This document shows, one piece after another, positions 26,212-34,811 of a DNA stretch of 64,000 bases (its first letter is position 1; each line of letters begins with the position of its first letter). The notes below the pieces were generated by a model. It saw nothing but the letters and a program-made list of their open reading frames with translations. It ran no database searches and was not told the DNA's origin. The stretch is from Chloroflexota bacterium. Its GTDB lineage: Bacteria; Chloroflexota; Dehalococcoidia; Tepidiformales; Tepidiformaceae. Where the stretch lies: contig JACRBT010000004.1 of assembly GCA_016234445.1 (NCBI GenBank), positions 372,001-436,000 of the forward strand. Direction: 5' to 3'. The position numbers and the translations under genes were made by a program.

Positions 26212-26742
26212 CTAGCGGGAGGAACGGCCCCGGCGAACGACAGCCGAGCCAGCCCCCACCACGAGCACCACGGCCACCGACGCGAGAACGGTGTAGGGGA
26301 AGCCACCATCGCCACCGGCTGTGCCGGTGCCGGTGTTCGGCGGAGCCGGGACGAAGCCGGGGGTAAGGCCGCCCACCGGGATCGACGCCGTCGCCGAGAT
26401 CTGGCCACAGGTGATGTCGATCCGGACCTGGCCGGGGCTGTCGCCCGTCGTTACGGTGAGTGCCCCCAGGCCGGCCGCATCCGTGGTGAAGGCCGCCGGG
26501 AAGACGGAGGCCCCGGAACCGGGCTGTGACCCCACGGTCGCTGTGCAGGCCACGCCCGCGGCGGCGACGCCCGCCGAGTCGGCGACCGTCACGGTCACCT
26601 CGGTGGTTGAGCCGGTGGCGGGGTTGCCGGTGGCGACGGTTGTCGTGATGTTCCCGCCAGGGGCGGGGTACTGGGCAACGGCCACGCCGGCCCCAAGGGC
26701 AAGGACGGCCGCGAACCCGGCAAGGATCGAACGAGTCTTCAT
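26212..26742 (-). CDS. Secreted Ig-like domain protein with PPNTG sorting-type tail
   Basis: 176 residues. Signal peptide MKTRSILAGFAAVLALGAGVAVAQ; a single bacterial Ig-like (Big-1 type) domain with VTVTVADSAGVAAAGVACTA and a conserved Cys pair; then PPNTG at 134-138, a glycine-rich stretch, a hydrophobic helix (YTVLASVAVVLVVGAGSAVV) and the basic end RRGRSSR. This is the tripartite layout of a sortase substrate, with PP in place of LP. A sortase gene lies 2.2 kb away. The likely outcome is a wall-linked surface protein; adhesion or stalk function is speculative. Start ATG follows GGGAG. Upstream (26743-26858) is an imperfect hairpin (CGTCTC-GG-GAGACG at 26785-26798) and no gene. Confidence 0.75.
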   Translation of the reverse strand: MKTRSILAGFAAVLALGAGVAVAQYPAPGGNITTTVATGNPATGSTTEVTVTVADSAGVAAAGVACTATVGSQPGSGASVFPAAFTTDAAGLGALTVTTGDSPGQVRIDITCGQISATASIPVGGLTPGFVPAPPNTGTGTAGGDGGFPYTVLASVAVVLVVGAGSAVVRRGRSSR

Positions 26743-26858
26743 CGGAGCACTCCCATTACGCCTAGTATTCCACGAAGGTTACGGCGTCTCGGGAGACGCT
26801 CCGTATCGGCAAAGGCCCTATCGCCACCGGATTTCGACCCCACCGTCACCCTGGAATC

Positions 26859-28256
26859 TCAGGCCTGTTCGCGCCGGGAATCACCGTAGCCGTAGCGGTA
26901 GTAGTAGCCCCCCGCCTTGGTGCGGTCGGAGCCGTTCAGGATGACCCCGACCAACGGCTTGTGGCTGGCACGCACCGCCGCGACTGACTCCTCCAGCTGG
27001 CTGCGGCGCGTCTTGCCCTTCCTCGCGATGAGCAACACACCATCAGCGAAGGCGGTCCAGAGGGATGTGTCGGCGAGCCCGAGGATCGGGGGACTGTCGA
27101 TGATCACCACATCGAAGGGGCGGCCCAGCATCTTGACGATTGACTGCATCCGCCCCGAACTGAGGATCTCCGTCGGGTTGGGGGCGACGGGCCCGCCCGT
27201 CAGCACCATGAACGACTCGCTGATCTGCTTGAGGAACGTTGGCACGGAGTCGAGCTCCGCAAGGAAGGCCGTGGTCAGCCCCGAGTTGTTAGGAAGCCCG
27301 AAGTAGCGGTGAGCGTCGGGCTTGCGGAGGTCGCCGTCGATGAGGAGTACCTTCTTCGACGACTCCGCCAGCGCCTCGGCGAGGTTCGCGGAGGTTGTGC
27401 TCTTGCCTTCGCCGGCGTTCGAACTGGTCACCAGGAGCACCTTCGCTTCGGTGGCCCCGAGTGCGAAGGCAAGGCTCGCCTGGACCTGGCGATAGGACTC
27501 GACGAGCGCCTCGTCGCGGTCGCGGTCGAGGATGCTTGGCACCCAGGAGCCCTTCTGGCGGCCCCGTGGCCGCTCAGCTTCGAAGATGCTCCCGAGGAAG
27601 GGGACATCCATCGCTTCGATGTCCTCCCGCGACCCGATCCCGTCGTCGAGGTATTCGACAATGCCAATTGCGGCCACGGCGGCAACAAGCCCGAGCATGA
27701 TGCCCAGTGCCACGTTCACCGTCTTGCTTGGGCGCACCGGGGCCGCCGGCGGCTGCGCCGACTCGGCGACGAAGACGGTATTGAGACCCTTCGACGGCAG
27801 GGACGACGACCCCGCCAGCTGGGCTTCTTCGATGTACTTGGGGAACGTCTCGACGACGGTGTTGGCGATCAGGGCGGCGCGATTCGGGCTCTGGTCCTCG
27901 GCGAAGACACTGATGAGCTGTGTGTCACGGAGAGCCGTCGCGCTCACCTTGTCTTCAAGTGAGCTGACGGAGAGAGAAGGATCGCTGAGTTTGGTGACAG
28001 CCCGGCCCAGGTTGATGTTCGACCCGACGAGCTCCGCGTACGTCTTGGTCAGCTGCTGGCTGCTGAGGATGTCCTGGTAGCTCTGGCCGCCGGGGGTCTG
28101 CCCCTGGTTCACGTTGACGAGAAGGACAGCGCGGGCCCGGTAGACTGGTGTCATCTGGGTCGTCACCAGGTAGGCGGCGCCACCACCGAGGACGCAGGCG
28201 AGGACGGCCATCCACCACCACTTGCGAGCAATGCCAATGTAGTCACGGAGCGTCAT
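26859..28256 (-). CDS. Wzc-like chain-length regulator / tyrosine autokinase
   Basis: 465 residues combining a Wzz domain and a BY-kinase. N-terminal helix KWWWMAVLACVLGGGAAYLV, outer coiled-coil part, second helix VNVALGIMLGLVAAVAAIGI, then the kinase with Walker A VTSSNAGEGKSTTSANLAEA, Walker A' VLLIDGDLRKP and Walker B DVVIIDSPPILG. The C-terminus carries the tyrosine cluster GGYYYRYGYG that is autophosphorylated. The usual outer part is short, as in Gram-positive CapAB-type systems, but here both halves are in one chain. It controls length and export of the capsule/exopolysaccharide assembled by the genes that follow on the other strand. Confidence 0.92.
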   Translation of the reverse strand: MTLRDYIGIARKWWWMAVLACVLGGGAAYLVTTQMTPVYRARAVLLVNVNQGQTPGGQSYQDILSSQQLTKTYAELVGSNINLGRAVTKLSDPSLSVSSLEDKVSATALRDTQLISVFAEDQSPNRAALIANTVVETFPKYIEEAQLAGSSSLPSKGLNTVFVAESAQPPAAPVRPSKTVNVALGIMLGLVAAVAAIGIVEYLDDGIGSREDIEAMDVPFLGSIFEAERPRGRQKGSWVPSILDRDRDEALVESYRQVQASLAFALGATEAKVLLVTSSNAGEGKSTTSANLAEALAESSKKVLLIDGDLRKPDAHRYFGLPNNSGLTTAFLAELDSVPTFLKQISESFMVLTGGPVAPNPTEILSSGRMQSIVKMLGRPFDVVIIDSPPILGLADTSLWTAFADGVLLIARKGKTRRSQLEESVAAVRASHKPLVGVILNGSDRTKAGGYYYRYGYGDSRREQA

Positions 28257-28382
28257 GGTCCCTCAGGGTCTGCTCGAAGAGCTCGTGGATTTGGCGCGGC
28301 ACAAGCCAGTCGTGGGAGGCGCCGCGGAGGCCAGCGTATGTGGGCCTCATGGGACGGCGGAAGTCGGCAGAACCCTGATAGC

Positions 28383-28432
28383 GGGGCACGAGACCCCACG
28401 GCACTCTGGAAGACCAGAAGCGGGGTTTCCCC
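28383..28432. other. Clustered small hairpins in the Wzc / sugar-transferase spacer
   Basis: Three stems stand in a row: GGGG-N7-CCCC (28383-28397), CTGG-AAGA-CCAG (28406-28417) and GGGG-TTT-CCCC (28422-28432). The G4 and C4 blocks can also pair with each other in alternative ways. They would lie in the 5' leader of the sugar-transferase operon. No known riboswitch motif was recognised. The rest of the 28257-28483 spacer shows no gene. Confidence 0.35.
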
Positions 28433-28483
28433 TCCTTCAGTCACCGCCCGGGGATCCCGACAATCGCCGCGTGGGAGGACGCC

Positions 28484-28534
28484 ATGAGAAGTCCAAACTC
28501 GGCTCCGATCCCAACACCGGGATGGGTGCGCTGA
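28484..28534 (+). CDS. Possible 16-residue leader peptide
   Basis: ATG at 28484 follows a strong GGAGG (28474-28478) at five bases and encodes MRSPNSAPIPTPGWVR. The stop TGA at 28532-28534 is two bases before the ATG of the sugar transferase, which has only a weak site of its own. Translational coupling is therefore plausible. Pro-rich content (four of sixteen) might slow ribosomes. No homologue is known to me. Confidence 0.35.
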   Translation: MRSPNSAPIPTPGWVR

Positions 28535-28535
28535 C

Positions 28536-29222
28536 ATGCTAGCTCCGAAGCTTCCCCCGAGGAGCGACCCGGGCGCCCTCGACGTCCTCGTCCGGGAGTC
28601 GCCGCAGCGCGAACTCCGCAGGCTGACCAAGCGGGCAATGGACATGGTCATCGCGTCACTCATGTTCTTCGGCGCTCTGCCGGTCATGCTGGGCGCCGCC
28701 GTGGCGATCGCTGTGGCCGATCGCCAGTGGCCGCTCTATCTCGACGAGCGCGTGGGCCTCGGCGGGAAGCACTTCCCATGCTGGAAGCTCCGGACGATGC
28801 GCAACCGGCCCGGGCTTGTCGAGGCATACCTGGCGGCCCATCCCGAAGAGCAGGAGGAGTGGATTGCCTGCCGCAAGCTGAGGGACGACCCGCGTAAGAC
28901 TCCTCTCGGCTCCTTCCTCCGCAAGACCAGCCTCGACGAGCTCCCGCAGCTGGTGAACGTCCTCCGCGGCGAGATGTCGATCGTCGGGCCGCGGCCGATC
29001 TCGCCGGCCGAGTTCGCTGGGCGCGGCCCCGAGCGGTTCGTCCTGGCAACGGTCCGCCCCGGCATCACCGGACTCTGGCAGGTGAAAGGCCGCAGCACCC
29101 TGGACCCCCGCGAGCGGCTGATGCTCGACAGCTACTACGCCCGCCAGTGGTCGCTTGCCATGGACATCCGGATCCTTCTCGCCACCCCGGCTGCTGTCCT
29201 CACGGCACGCGGGGCTCGGTAG
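28536..29222 (+). CDS. Undecaprenyl-phosphate sugar-1-phosphate transferase (initiating sugar transferase)
   Basis: 228-residue monotopic phosphoglycosyl transferase. The membrane hairpin MDMVIASLMFFGALPVMLGA is followed by the catalytic core: DERVGLGGKHFPCWKLRTM, LGSFLRKTSLDELPQLVNVL with the Asp-Glu pair, MSIVGPRPISPAEF and the end PGITGLWQVKGRSTLDPRER. It transfers a sugar-1-phosphate from a UDP-sugar to undecaprenyl phosphate and so starts each repeat unit. It is the short form without the five-helix WbaP/WcaJ N-terminal part. First full gene of the rightward operon; it may be coupled to a 16-residue leader ORF. Confidence 0.92.
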   Translation: MLAPKLPPRSDPGALDVLVRESPQRELRRLTKRAMDMVIASLMFFGALPVMLGAAVAIAVADRQWPLYLDERVGLGGKHFPCWKLRTMRNRPGLVEAYLAAHPEEQEEWIACRKLRDDPRKTPLGSFLRKTSLDELPQLVNVLRGEMSIVGPRPISPAEFAGRGPERFVLATVRPGITGLWQVKGRSTLDPRERLMLDSYYARQWSLAMDIRILLATPAAVLTARGAR

Positions 29223-29242
29223 GGCCGGGGGAGAGAAACTAG

Positions 29243-30556
29243 ATGACGAGCGCTGAGAGAGCCGCCGCCCTCCCGGCCCCGCTCGTGGGCGTAGGGTTTC
29301 TGCGTCACGTCGCGGTCCTCGCCGGGGCATCCGCAGCGGGGCAGGGCCTCGTGCTTGCGGCGACGCCCGTCCTGACACGTCTCTACAGCCCGGCGGAATT
29401 CGGCGCGCTGGCCATTTACACGGCGGTCGCTTCGACGGCGGTGGTCCTCGCCAGCCTGCGCTACGAAGCGGCGATCGCCCTCCCGGAGACGGACGAAGAC
29501 GGCCTCAGCCTGCTGGTCCTGTCGCTCCTCCTCGGCGGCGCGAGCGCGATCATCGCGGCAGCGGCCGTGGCGCTCGTGGGCGGGCATCTTGCCACCTGGA
29601 CCGCGACCCCAGAGCTCGGCCCGATCCTCTGGTTCCTCCCGTTCGCGGTCGCGGGGGGCGCCGCCTACCAGGCGCTGAGCTACTGGAACATCCGCCAGGC
29701 GGCGTTCAACACGATCGCCCGCACCAAGGTTACCCAGGGCGTGGCGGGGCTGGCGACGCAGGCCAGCTTCGGAGCCGCCGGGCTCGGGGCCGGGGGCCTT
29801 GTCATCGGCGACCTTTTCAGCCGGACCGCGGGCATCGTTTCGCTGGGAGGGATGGCCCTCCACTCGGCCCGCGACCGGCGCTGGCGGCCCACCATCGGGG
29901 GGATTCGACCAGTTGCGGCGCGCTACCGGCAGTTTCCCCTCGTCGGCTCCCTGTCGGCGGTGATGAACGTGGCGGCGCTCTATCTCCCGGCCCCGCTCTT
30001 CGCGGCGCTCTACGGGACCGAGGTGGCCGGGTGGCTGGGCCTGGGACAACGGATGGTGATCCTCCCGGCGATGATGGTGGGAGCCGCCTTCTCCCAGGTC
30101 TTCCTCGCCCGCGCAGCGCGGTTGGCCCACGACGACCCTCGTGGCGGGCTCAGGCTGTTCAAGGAAACGCTTCGGAGATTGGGGCTGATTGCCGTCGTCG
30201 CCGGTGTTGGGGGTGCATTGCTGGCTCCAGAGGCATTTACCGTCGTGTTCGGCGAGGAGTGGCGCCAGGCCGGCGAATTCGCGCGCTACCTCGCAGCCAA
30301 CGCCGCGATCGCACTGGTGGTATCACCGCTTTCCCAGGTGGCGCTCATCGGGCGGCGGCAGGGCCTGCAGCTCGTTGGCGACTCGGGCCGGCTGGCACTG
30401 GTGGTCGCGGCCGTGCTCGTTGCACACCGCCTTGCCCCGGGTGACCCGCTCGCCGGGATCATCGCCTACAGCGCGGTCATGTTCGCGACCTACCTCCTCT
30501 TCCTGGGCTTCTACTACCGGACGGCTGTCGCGCTTTCGAAGGGGCTCCCGGCATGA
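29243..30556 (+). CDS. Oligosaccharide flippase (Wzx-like)
   Basis: 437 residues with about twelve hydrophobic segments, for example FLRHVAVLAGASAAGQGLVL, LLLGGASAIIAAAAVALVGG and LVGSLSAVMNVAALYLPAPL. The opening LYSPAEFGALAIYTAVASTA and the middle GWLGLGQRMVILPAMMVGAA fit the polysaccharide transport (PST/MVF) family that moves lipid-linked repeat units across the membrane. Between the initiating transferase and an acyltransferase, and four-base overlap with the latter. Family certain, substrate unknown. Confidence 0.87.
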   Translation: MTSAERAAALPAPLVGVGFLRHVAVLAGASAAGQGLVLAATPVLTRLYSPAEFGALAIYTAVASTAVVLASLRYEAAIALPETDEDGLSLLVLSLLLGGASAIIAAAAVALVGGHLATWTATPELGPILWFLPFAVAGGAAYQALSYWNIRQAAFNTIARTKVTQGVAGLATQASFGAAGLGAGGLVIGDLFSRTAGIVSLGGMALHSARDRRWRPTIGGIRPVAARYRQFPLVGSLSAVMNVAALYLPAPLFAALYGTEVAGWLGLGQRMVILPAMMVGAAFSQVFLARAARLAHDDPRGGLRLFKETLRRLGLIAVVAGVGGALLAPEAFTVVFGEEWRQAGEFARYLAANAAIALVVSPLSQVALIGRRQGLQLVGDSGRLALVVAAVLVAHRLAPGDPLAGIIAYSAVMFATYLLFLGFYYRTAVALSKGLPA

Positions 30557-31203
30557 CGAGGCACCGCAAGCCGCTGGCCCGCCGGCTTGCCGCCGGCCTG
30601 GCAGTCTGCGTTCTCCGCTGGATTGGGCCGCTGTTCTTCGATCGCCGCTACCTCCGTGGCCGGCACTTCAGCGAGACCCGGGCCGGCTGGGCGTGGGTCC
30701 TGCGGTCCATCTTCACCCAGAAGATCGCGGGGTTCGGGCGCAACGTCCCCTGGCCGGTCAGCCCGTTCATCAACGTCTCGGAGCCCGACGGAATCGTCTT
30801 CCACCCCGACGACCTCAACAACTTCCAGACGATGGGCACCTATTTCAGCAACAACGGCGGCGGCGTGATCCGGATCGGGCGCGGGGCGTACATCGCGCCG
30901 AACGTCGGCCTCATCACGACGAATCACGACCCCCTGGCGCCCGATGCCCATCTGCCGCCCCGGGACATCACGATCGGCGAGAAGTGCTGGGTGGGCATGA
31001 ACAGCGTCATCCTCCCCGGCGTGACCCTGGGCGACCACACGGTCGTGGGGGCCGGCTCTGTCGTTTCGAAGAGCTTCCCTGAGGGCTACTGCGTGGTCGC
31101 GGGGTCGCCGGCGGTGAAGATCCGCGAGCTCCCGCAGCCCATGCCGGCGGACGCAATCCATACCGCCCCTGGAGATCGGAGCCAGCCGCCGTGGGCAGCG
31201 TGA
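30553..31203 (+). CDS. Left-handed beta-helix acyltransferase
   Basis: 216 residues. After a basic N-terminal hydrophobic region come hexapeptide turns (VIRIGRGAYIAPNVGLITT, DITIGEKCWVGMNSVILPGV, VTLGDHTVVGAGSVVSKS) typical of maltose/galactoside O-acetyltransferase-like enzymes. The LITTNHDP His is the usual catalytic residue. It likely acetylates a sugar of the repeat unit using acetyl-CoA. It overlaps the flippase by four bases and the next gene by 13. Confidence 0.85.
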   Translation: MTRHRKPLARRLAAGLAVCVLRWIGPLFFDRRYLRGRHFSETRAGWAWVLRSIFTQKIAGFGRNVPWPVSPFINVSEPDGIVFHPDDLNNFQTMGTYFSNNGGGVIRIGRGAYIAPNVGLITTNHDPLAPDAHLPPRDITIGEKCWVGMNSVILPGVTLGDHTVVGAGSVVSKSFPEGYCVVAGSPAVKIRELPQPMPADAIHTAPGDRSQPPWAA

Positions 31204-32315
31204 ACGACGGTCGCGAGGGGAGGCGGGTCGTGCTCGTCTCCGGGCACTACCTGGAATCGCACCGGAAGGCCGGGTTCCACTGGCTGGCGGAGGCCTACTG
31301 GCAGCAGGGATGGGATGTCACGTTTGTGACGGCGTCGCTCAGCTGGCTTTCGAAACTGCGTCGCGATCATCGCTTCGCCTACCCCGTGCGAGAGGAGGCG
31401 AACCGGCTGCGAGAGGTGCGCGAACGGTTGCGAAGCTACGTCCTCTTCACTCCGTGGCACCCGGCGAACCTCAGGCTGGGCGCGCTCAACTGGCTCTCGG
31501 CGCCGCTCTTTCGGCGCTACGGGCGCGCCAGCATCGGCGAACTCACAGAGCCCGTTGCGAACGCCGACGTGATCATTTTCGAGAGCACGCCCGGGTTGCT
31601 CCTCTGCCGCCAGTTCCGGGAGTTGAATCCCCGGGCGCGGTTCATCTACCGCGTCTCCGACGACCTTCGCCTGCTGAACAGTCACCCGGTCGTGCTGGAG
31701 GTCGAGCGCGAGGTGGCACCTGCGTTCGACCTGGTGAGCGTGCCGAGCCGGGCCATGTTGCAGCTGTTCACCGGCCTCGACAACGTTCGTCTTGACCTCC
31801 ACGGCATCGAGAAGGGCCAGTTTGACGCGCCGAGCGGCGACCCCTACGGCGACCACTCGCGCCCGGTTGCCGTTTTCGCCGGCAACTCGCACTTCGACCA
31901 TGACTTCCTCGAACGGGCCTCGCGGCTGATGCCGGGCTGGGCGTTCCACATCGTCGGGCCAATCGCCGGGATCCCGGCGCTGCCCAATGTGACCACGTAC
32001 GGCGAGATGCCGTTTGCGGCGACGATTCCGTACCTCCAGCACGCCGACGTTGGTCTGCAGATCCGCGCCTACAGTCCGGGCGCGGAATCGCTCAGCGACA
32101 GCCTCAAAGTGCTCCAGTATTCCTACTGCCAACTCCCGATCGTCGCGCCCGACTTCCTGCGATCGTCCCGGGCGAACGTCGTCTATTACCGTCCCGGCGA
32201 CGACGCATCGATCACCGGGGCGCTGACGACGGCGCTGGCGATGGACCGTGGGGCGATCCCGATAGACGACATCTGTTCCTGGGGTGAACTGGCCTCGAGG
32301 CTGGTGGCCGCGTGA
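31191..32315 (+). CDS. Glycosyltransferase, possibly GumK-like (GT70)
   Basis: 374 residues, GT-B layout. N-terminal half begins VVLVSGHYLESHRKAGFHWL, AEAYWQQGWDVTFVTASLSW; the second half contains PVAVFAGNSHFDHDFLERA and VGLQIRAYSPGAESLSDSLK. This pattern resembles GumK-type glucuronosyltransferases more than standard family 4 enzymes, whose E-x7-E block is missing. GTG at 31191 follows CGGAG nine bases upstream. Donor assignment to glucuronate is tentative. It overlaps the next gene by four bases (GTGA). Confidence 0.7.
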   Translation: MGSVNDGREGRRVVLVSGHYLESHRKAGFHWLAEAYWQQGWDVTFVTASLSWLSKLRRDHRFAYPVREEANRLREVRERLRSYVLFTPWHPANLRLGALNWLSAPLFRRYGRASIGELTEPVANADVIIFESTPGLLLCRQFRELNPRARFIYRVSDDLRLLNSHPVVLEVEREVAPAFDLVSVPSRAMLQLFTGLDNVRLDLHGIEKGQFDAPSGDPYGDHSRPVAVFAGNSHFDHDFLERASRLMPGWAFHIVGPIAGIPALPNVTTYGEMPFAATIPYLQHADVGLQIRAYSPGAESLSDSLKVLQYSYCQLPIVAPDFLRSSRANVVYYRPGDDASITGALTTALAMDRGAIPIDDICSWGELASRLVAA

Positions 32316-33724
32316 GGAGGAACCGCCACCGGGTCCCGACCCTGCCAAAGAAACCAGTAAGGCGGCCCACGAATGGCAAGCCGCTGCCGGCGCGCGAACC
32401 GGGGGCCGCAAACGACGGACTCTCCTTGCGACGGAGGCTGGCGTTGCATCCCGGGGTGTTGTTCGGTGCGGTCTGGGTGATCGCGGTGCCGGCCTGGATG
32501 TTTGCCTCGCCGGATGTCCTGGCGGGCTCGATCTCGGGTGAGCGGGCAACTTCGACGAAGGCGCTCCTCTTCTTCTCGGCCTGCATCCTCGCGTTCCTCC
32601 TGGGAGCCGTTGCCGCGGGAACGATCGGCGGCGGTCGCCCTGCTCGGCAGCCCCGGCCAGCAGGCGACGGGCTTGTGCTGGCGGCGAGGCTGATCGCGCT
32701 GGCGGCCGTTCTCGGAGGCGGGTTCTGGCTGTTCCGGAGCAGCATGCGGGTGGGCGGCCCGGCCAACCTCCTCCACCTCTTCCTCACCGGGTACTCGATC
32801 GCCGATCTCAAGGTCCTCGTCTACACGCCGTCACAGTTCCCGCCGTTCACGACGATGGTCCACCTTTCGCCGGCTGCGGCGAGCCTCCTCCTCTACCTGC
32901 GAAGCCAACGCGGCTGGCACCGGGTCGACCGCCTGCTCTTCATCGCCGTCGTCGCCGTGGGGTGTTTCCGGGGACTGCTGATGGCCGAGCGGCTCGCGAT
33001 GCTGGGTGTGCTCTCCGCGATCGTCGTGACCCTGTTGCTCACCGCCCGCGACCTCAAGCCGTCCCGCGTCGCGCTCTGGGCCGCGGGTGGCGCCGGGCTC
33101 GTCTGGTTCGTCTGGTCGGCCGGTGAGTTCTCGCGTTCGTGGATCGACAGCGGCGCTGGTGATTCGTCCGGCGTGACCGTATCGAACTTCGTTTCGAGCC
33201 TCTCGTACAGCCAGACGCGCCTTGGCCAGTATCTCTTCACTGCGATCAACAACGGCATCATCATCGTCAACGAATGGCCGGGGCAGTCGTTTCCGGCGAA
33301 CTTCGCACCACCGTTGAACAGCCTGGGGCCCCCAGGGCTTGGCGGCGGCGCCGGGGCACAGGACCTGTACCGGTCGGCCCTGAGCCGCGAGTTCACCGGG
33401 GAAAGCATGCCCGGCGCCTTCTACCTCGACGCGCGGGAGTTCGGGTTCGCCCTGGCGCTTGTCTACGGGGTGTTCTTTGGTCTGGCCTGGCGCTCAGCGG
33501 TCCGGCTTTCGCCCGCGGGCATCGTCCTCTACGCATCGACGGTGATGATCATCCTCGACTCCTACCGCAGCGCTTACCTGTTTAGCACCCAGGGAATCGC
33601 CGGGATGGTGGCGGCCGCCGTTGTCTATGCCGCGTTGCACGCGCCGGCGCGCCGCATCGCACACCGCGGCGCCCGGGAAGCCGTGCGCCGTGCCCGGTTC
33701 ACGGCCGCGCCAGGGCAAGGTTAG
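32312..33724 (+). CDS. Oligosaccharide repeat-unit polymerase (Wzy-like membrane protein)
   Basis: 470 residues with a basic, Pro-rich cytoplasmic head and about ten to twelve membrane helices (PGVLFGAVWVIAVPAWMFA, ALLFFSACILAFLLGAVAAG, LLFIAVVAVGCFRGLLMAE and others) plus a long outer loop around residues 280-390 (NEWPGQSFPANFAPPLNSLG). That profile and its place in the locus match Wzy polymerases, which join flipped repeat units. Wzy proteins share little sequence, so the call rests on topology and context. GTG at 32312 overlaps the previous stop. Confidence 0.72.
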   Translation: MRRNRHRVPTLPKKPVRRPTNGKPLPAREPGAANDGLSLRRRLALHPGVLFGAVWVIAVPAWMFASPDVLAGSISGERATSTKALLFFSACILAFLLGAVAAGTIGGGRPARQPRPAGDGLVLAARLIALAAVLGGGFWLFRSSMRVGGPANLLHLFLTGYSIADLKVLVYTPSQFPPFTTMVHLSPAAASLLLYLRSQRGWHRVDRLLFIAVVAVGCFRGLLMAERLAMLGVLSAIVVTLLLTARDLKPSRVALWAAGGAGLVWFVWSAGEFSRSWIDSGAGDSSGVTVSNFVSSLSYSQTRLGQYLFTAINNGIIIVNEWPGQSFPANFAPPLNSLGPPGLGGGAGAQDLYRSALSREFTGESMPGAFYLDAREFGFALALVYGVFFGLAWRSAVRLSPAGIVLYASTVMIILDSYRSAYLFSTQGIAGMVAAAVVYAALHAPARRIAHRGAREAVRRARFTAAPGQG

Positions 33725-33725
33725 G

Positions 33726-34811
33726 TCAGGCGGCGAGGAGCCCCCGGGCGAACCCGGACCAGCGATACGTCTCCGACAGCGCCAGGCCGCGCACCGCCTT
33801 CCATTCGGCTGCCGGGCTGAGGGCCTCTTCGATCGCTTCGCCCAGGGAAACGGCATCGCCCGGCTGGAAGTAGTGGGCCGTGTCGCCCGCCCAGCTGCGG
33901 ATGACCGGGATGTTCGCGGCCACGACAGGCGTGCCGGCGGCAAGGCCTTCGAGCACGGGAAGTCCGAAGCCTTCGGCGACGGAGGGATAGACGAGCGCAC
34001 CGGCCGAGCGCAGGAGTGTCAGCGTCTCAGGCGAATCACGGCGGCCGAGGAAGCGCACCCGGCCTGGGGCGACAGCCTGCGCCCAGCGCCTGAACGCCCG
34101 CCCCTCTTCCGTACGCCAGTTGCCCACAATCACGAGCGTCAGGTCCTCCCCGCCGGGGTGGTCGGTACGAAGGACGGCGTGCACGAGCGTGCGAAGGTCC
34201 TTTCGCGCTTCGATGGCGCCGACATAGAGCACATAGCGCCGGCGGCGAGGCGGCGCCTCCGCGAGGAAGCGCTCGGCCTGGGCGTCGCTGATCTGGCCGC
34301 AGCCGAAGCGGACCACCCGCGACGGCAGCCCGAGCTCGCGCTGGATCTCGGCGGCGGTGAATTCGCAGGAGGTCACGACTTCCGGGGCTTGCCGGGCGAT
34401 CGCTCGAAACCCCAGGCGCTTCCAGATGTCCTTTCGCGACCCGAAGTAGGACGGGTGGGTGAGCGGGAGGACGTCGTGGACAAAGGCGGCAGTCGCCGCC
34501 GTGCTCCCCGGCCATCGCCAGAGGGGGACGTAGGAGTCGAGGTAGAGGACGCGGTCGGGTTGGCGATCCGACGGCCCAAGGAGTGCCGGCAACGCGATCC
34601 TCTGGAAGAGGATGCGACCCTGCGAGCGCGCGACGAGCGGCGGCCGCCAGGCGTGGAGCGGCGCGGGAACGGGGGTCGACGGACCCGCTGCGACGGTGAT
34701 CTGGTGCCCAAACTGCTGTCCGGCGAGGGCGGAGAGGAGCCCGTTCGTCACCACCCCAATGCCGCCGCGGGCGTGCTGGGCGGTCGTCGCGTCGATGAGG
34801 ATTGTGCTCAC
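33726..34811 (-). CDS. GT-B glycosyltransferase (family 4 type)
   Basis: 361 residues. N-terminal DATTAQHARGGIGVVTNGLL, mid-linker YVLYVGAIEARKDLRTLVHA, and the donor block YPSVAEGFGLPVLEGLAAG with E-x7-E. Related in architecture to the pair at 141 and 1222 but clearly more distant. It ends one base after the convergent Wzy gene stop, and overlaps the upstream glycosyltransferase by four bases. It probably adds a sugar to the repeat unit. Confidence 0.88.
   Translation of the reverse strand: MSTILIDATTAQHARGGIGVVTNGLLSALAGQQFGHQITVAAGPSTPVPAPLHAWRPPLVARSQGRILFQRIALPALLGPSDRQPDRVLYLDSYVPLWRWPGSTAATAAFVHDVLPLTHPSYFGSRKDIWKRLGFRAIARQAPEVVTSCEFTAAEIQRELGLPSRVVRFGCGQISDAQAERFLAEAPPRRRRYVLYVGAIEARKDLRTLVHAVLRTDHPGGEDLTLVIVGNWRTEEGRAFRRWAQAVAPGRVRFLGRRDSPETLTLLRSAGALVYPSVAEGFGLPVLEGLAAGTPVVAANIPVIRSWAGDTAHYFQPGDAVSLGEAIEEALSPAAEWKAVRGLALSETYRWSGFARGLLAA

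Noticed and set aside
26743-26858. Cyclic-di-GMP riboswitch upstream of the Ig-like protein gene
   Set aside because: A hairpin is present but the conserved GGCAAACC / GACGCAAAGCC blocks are not.
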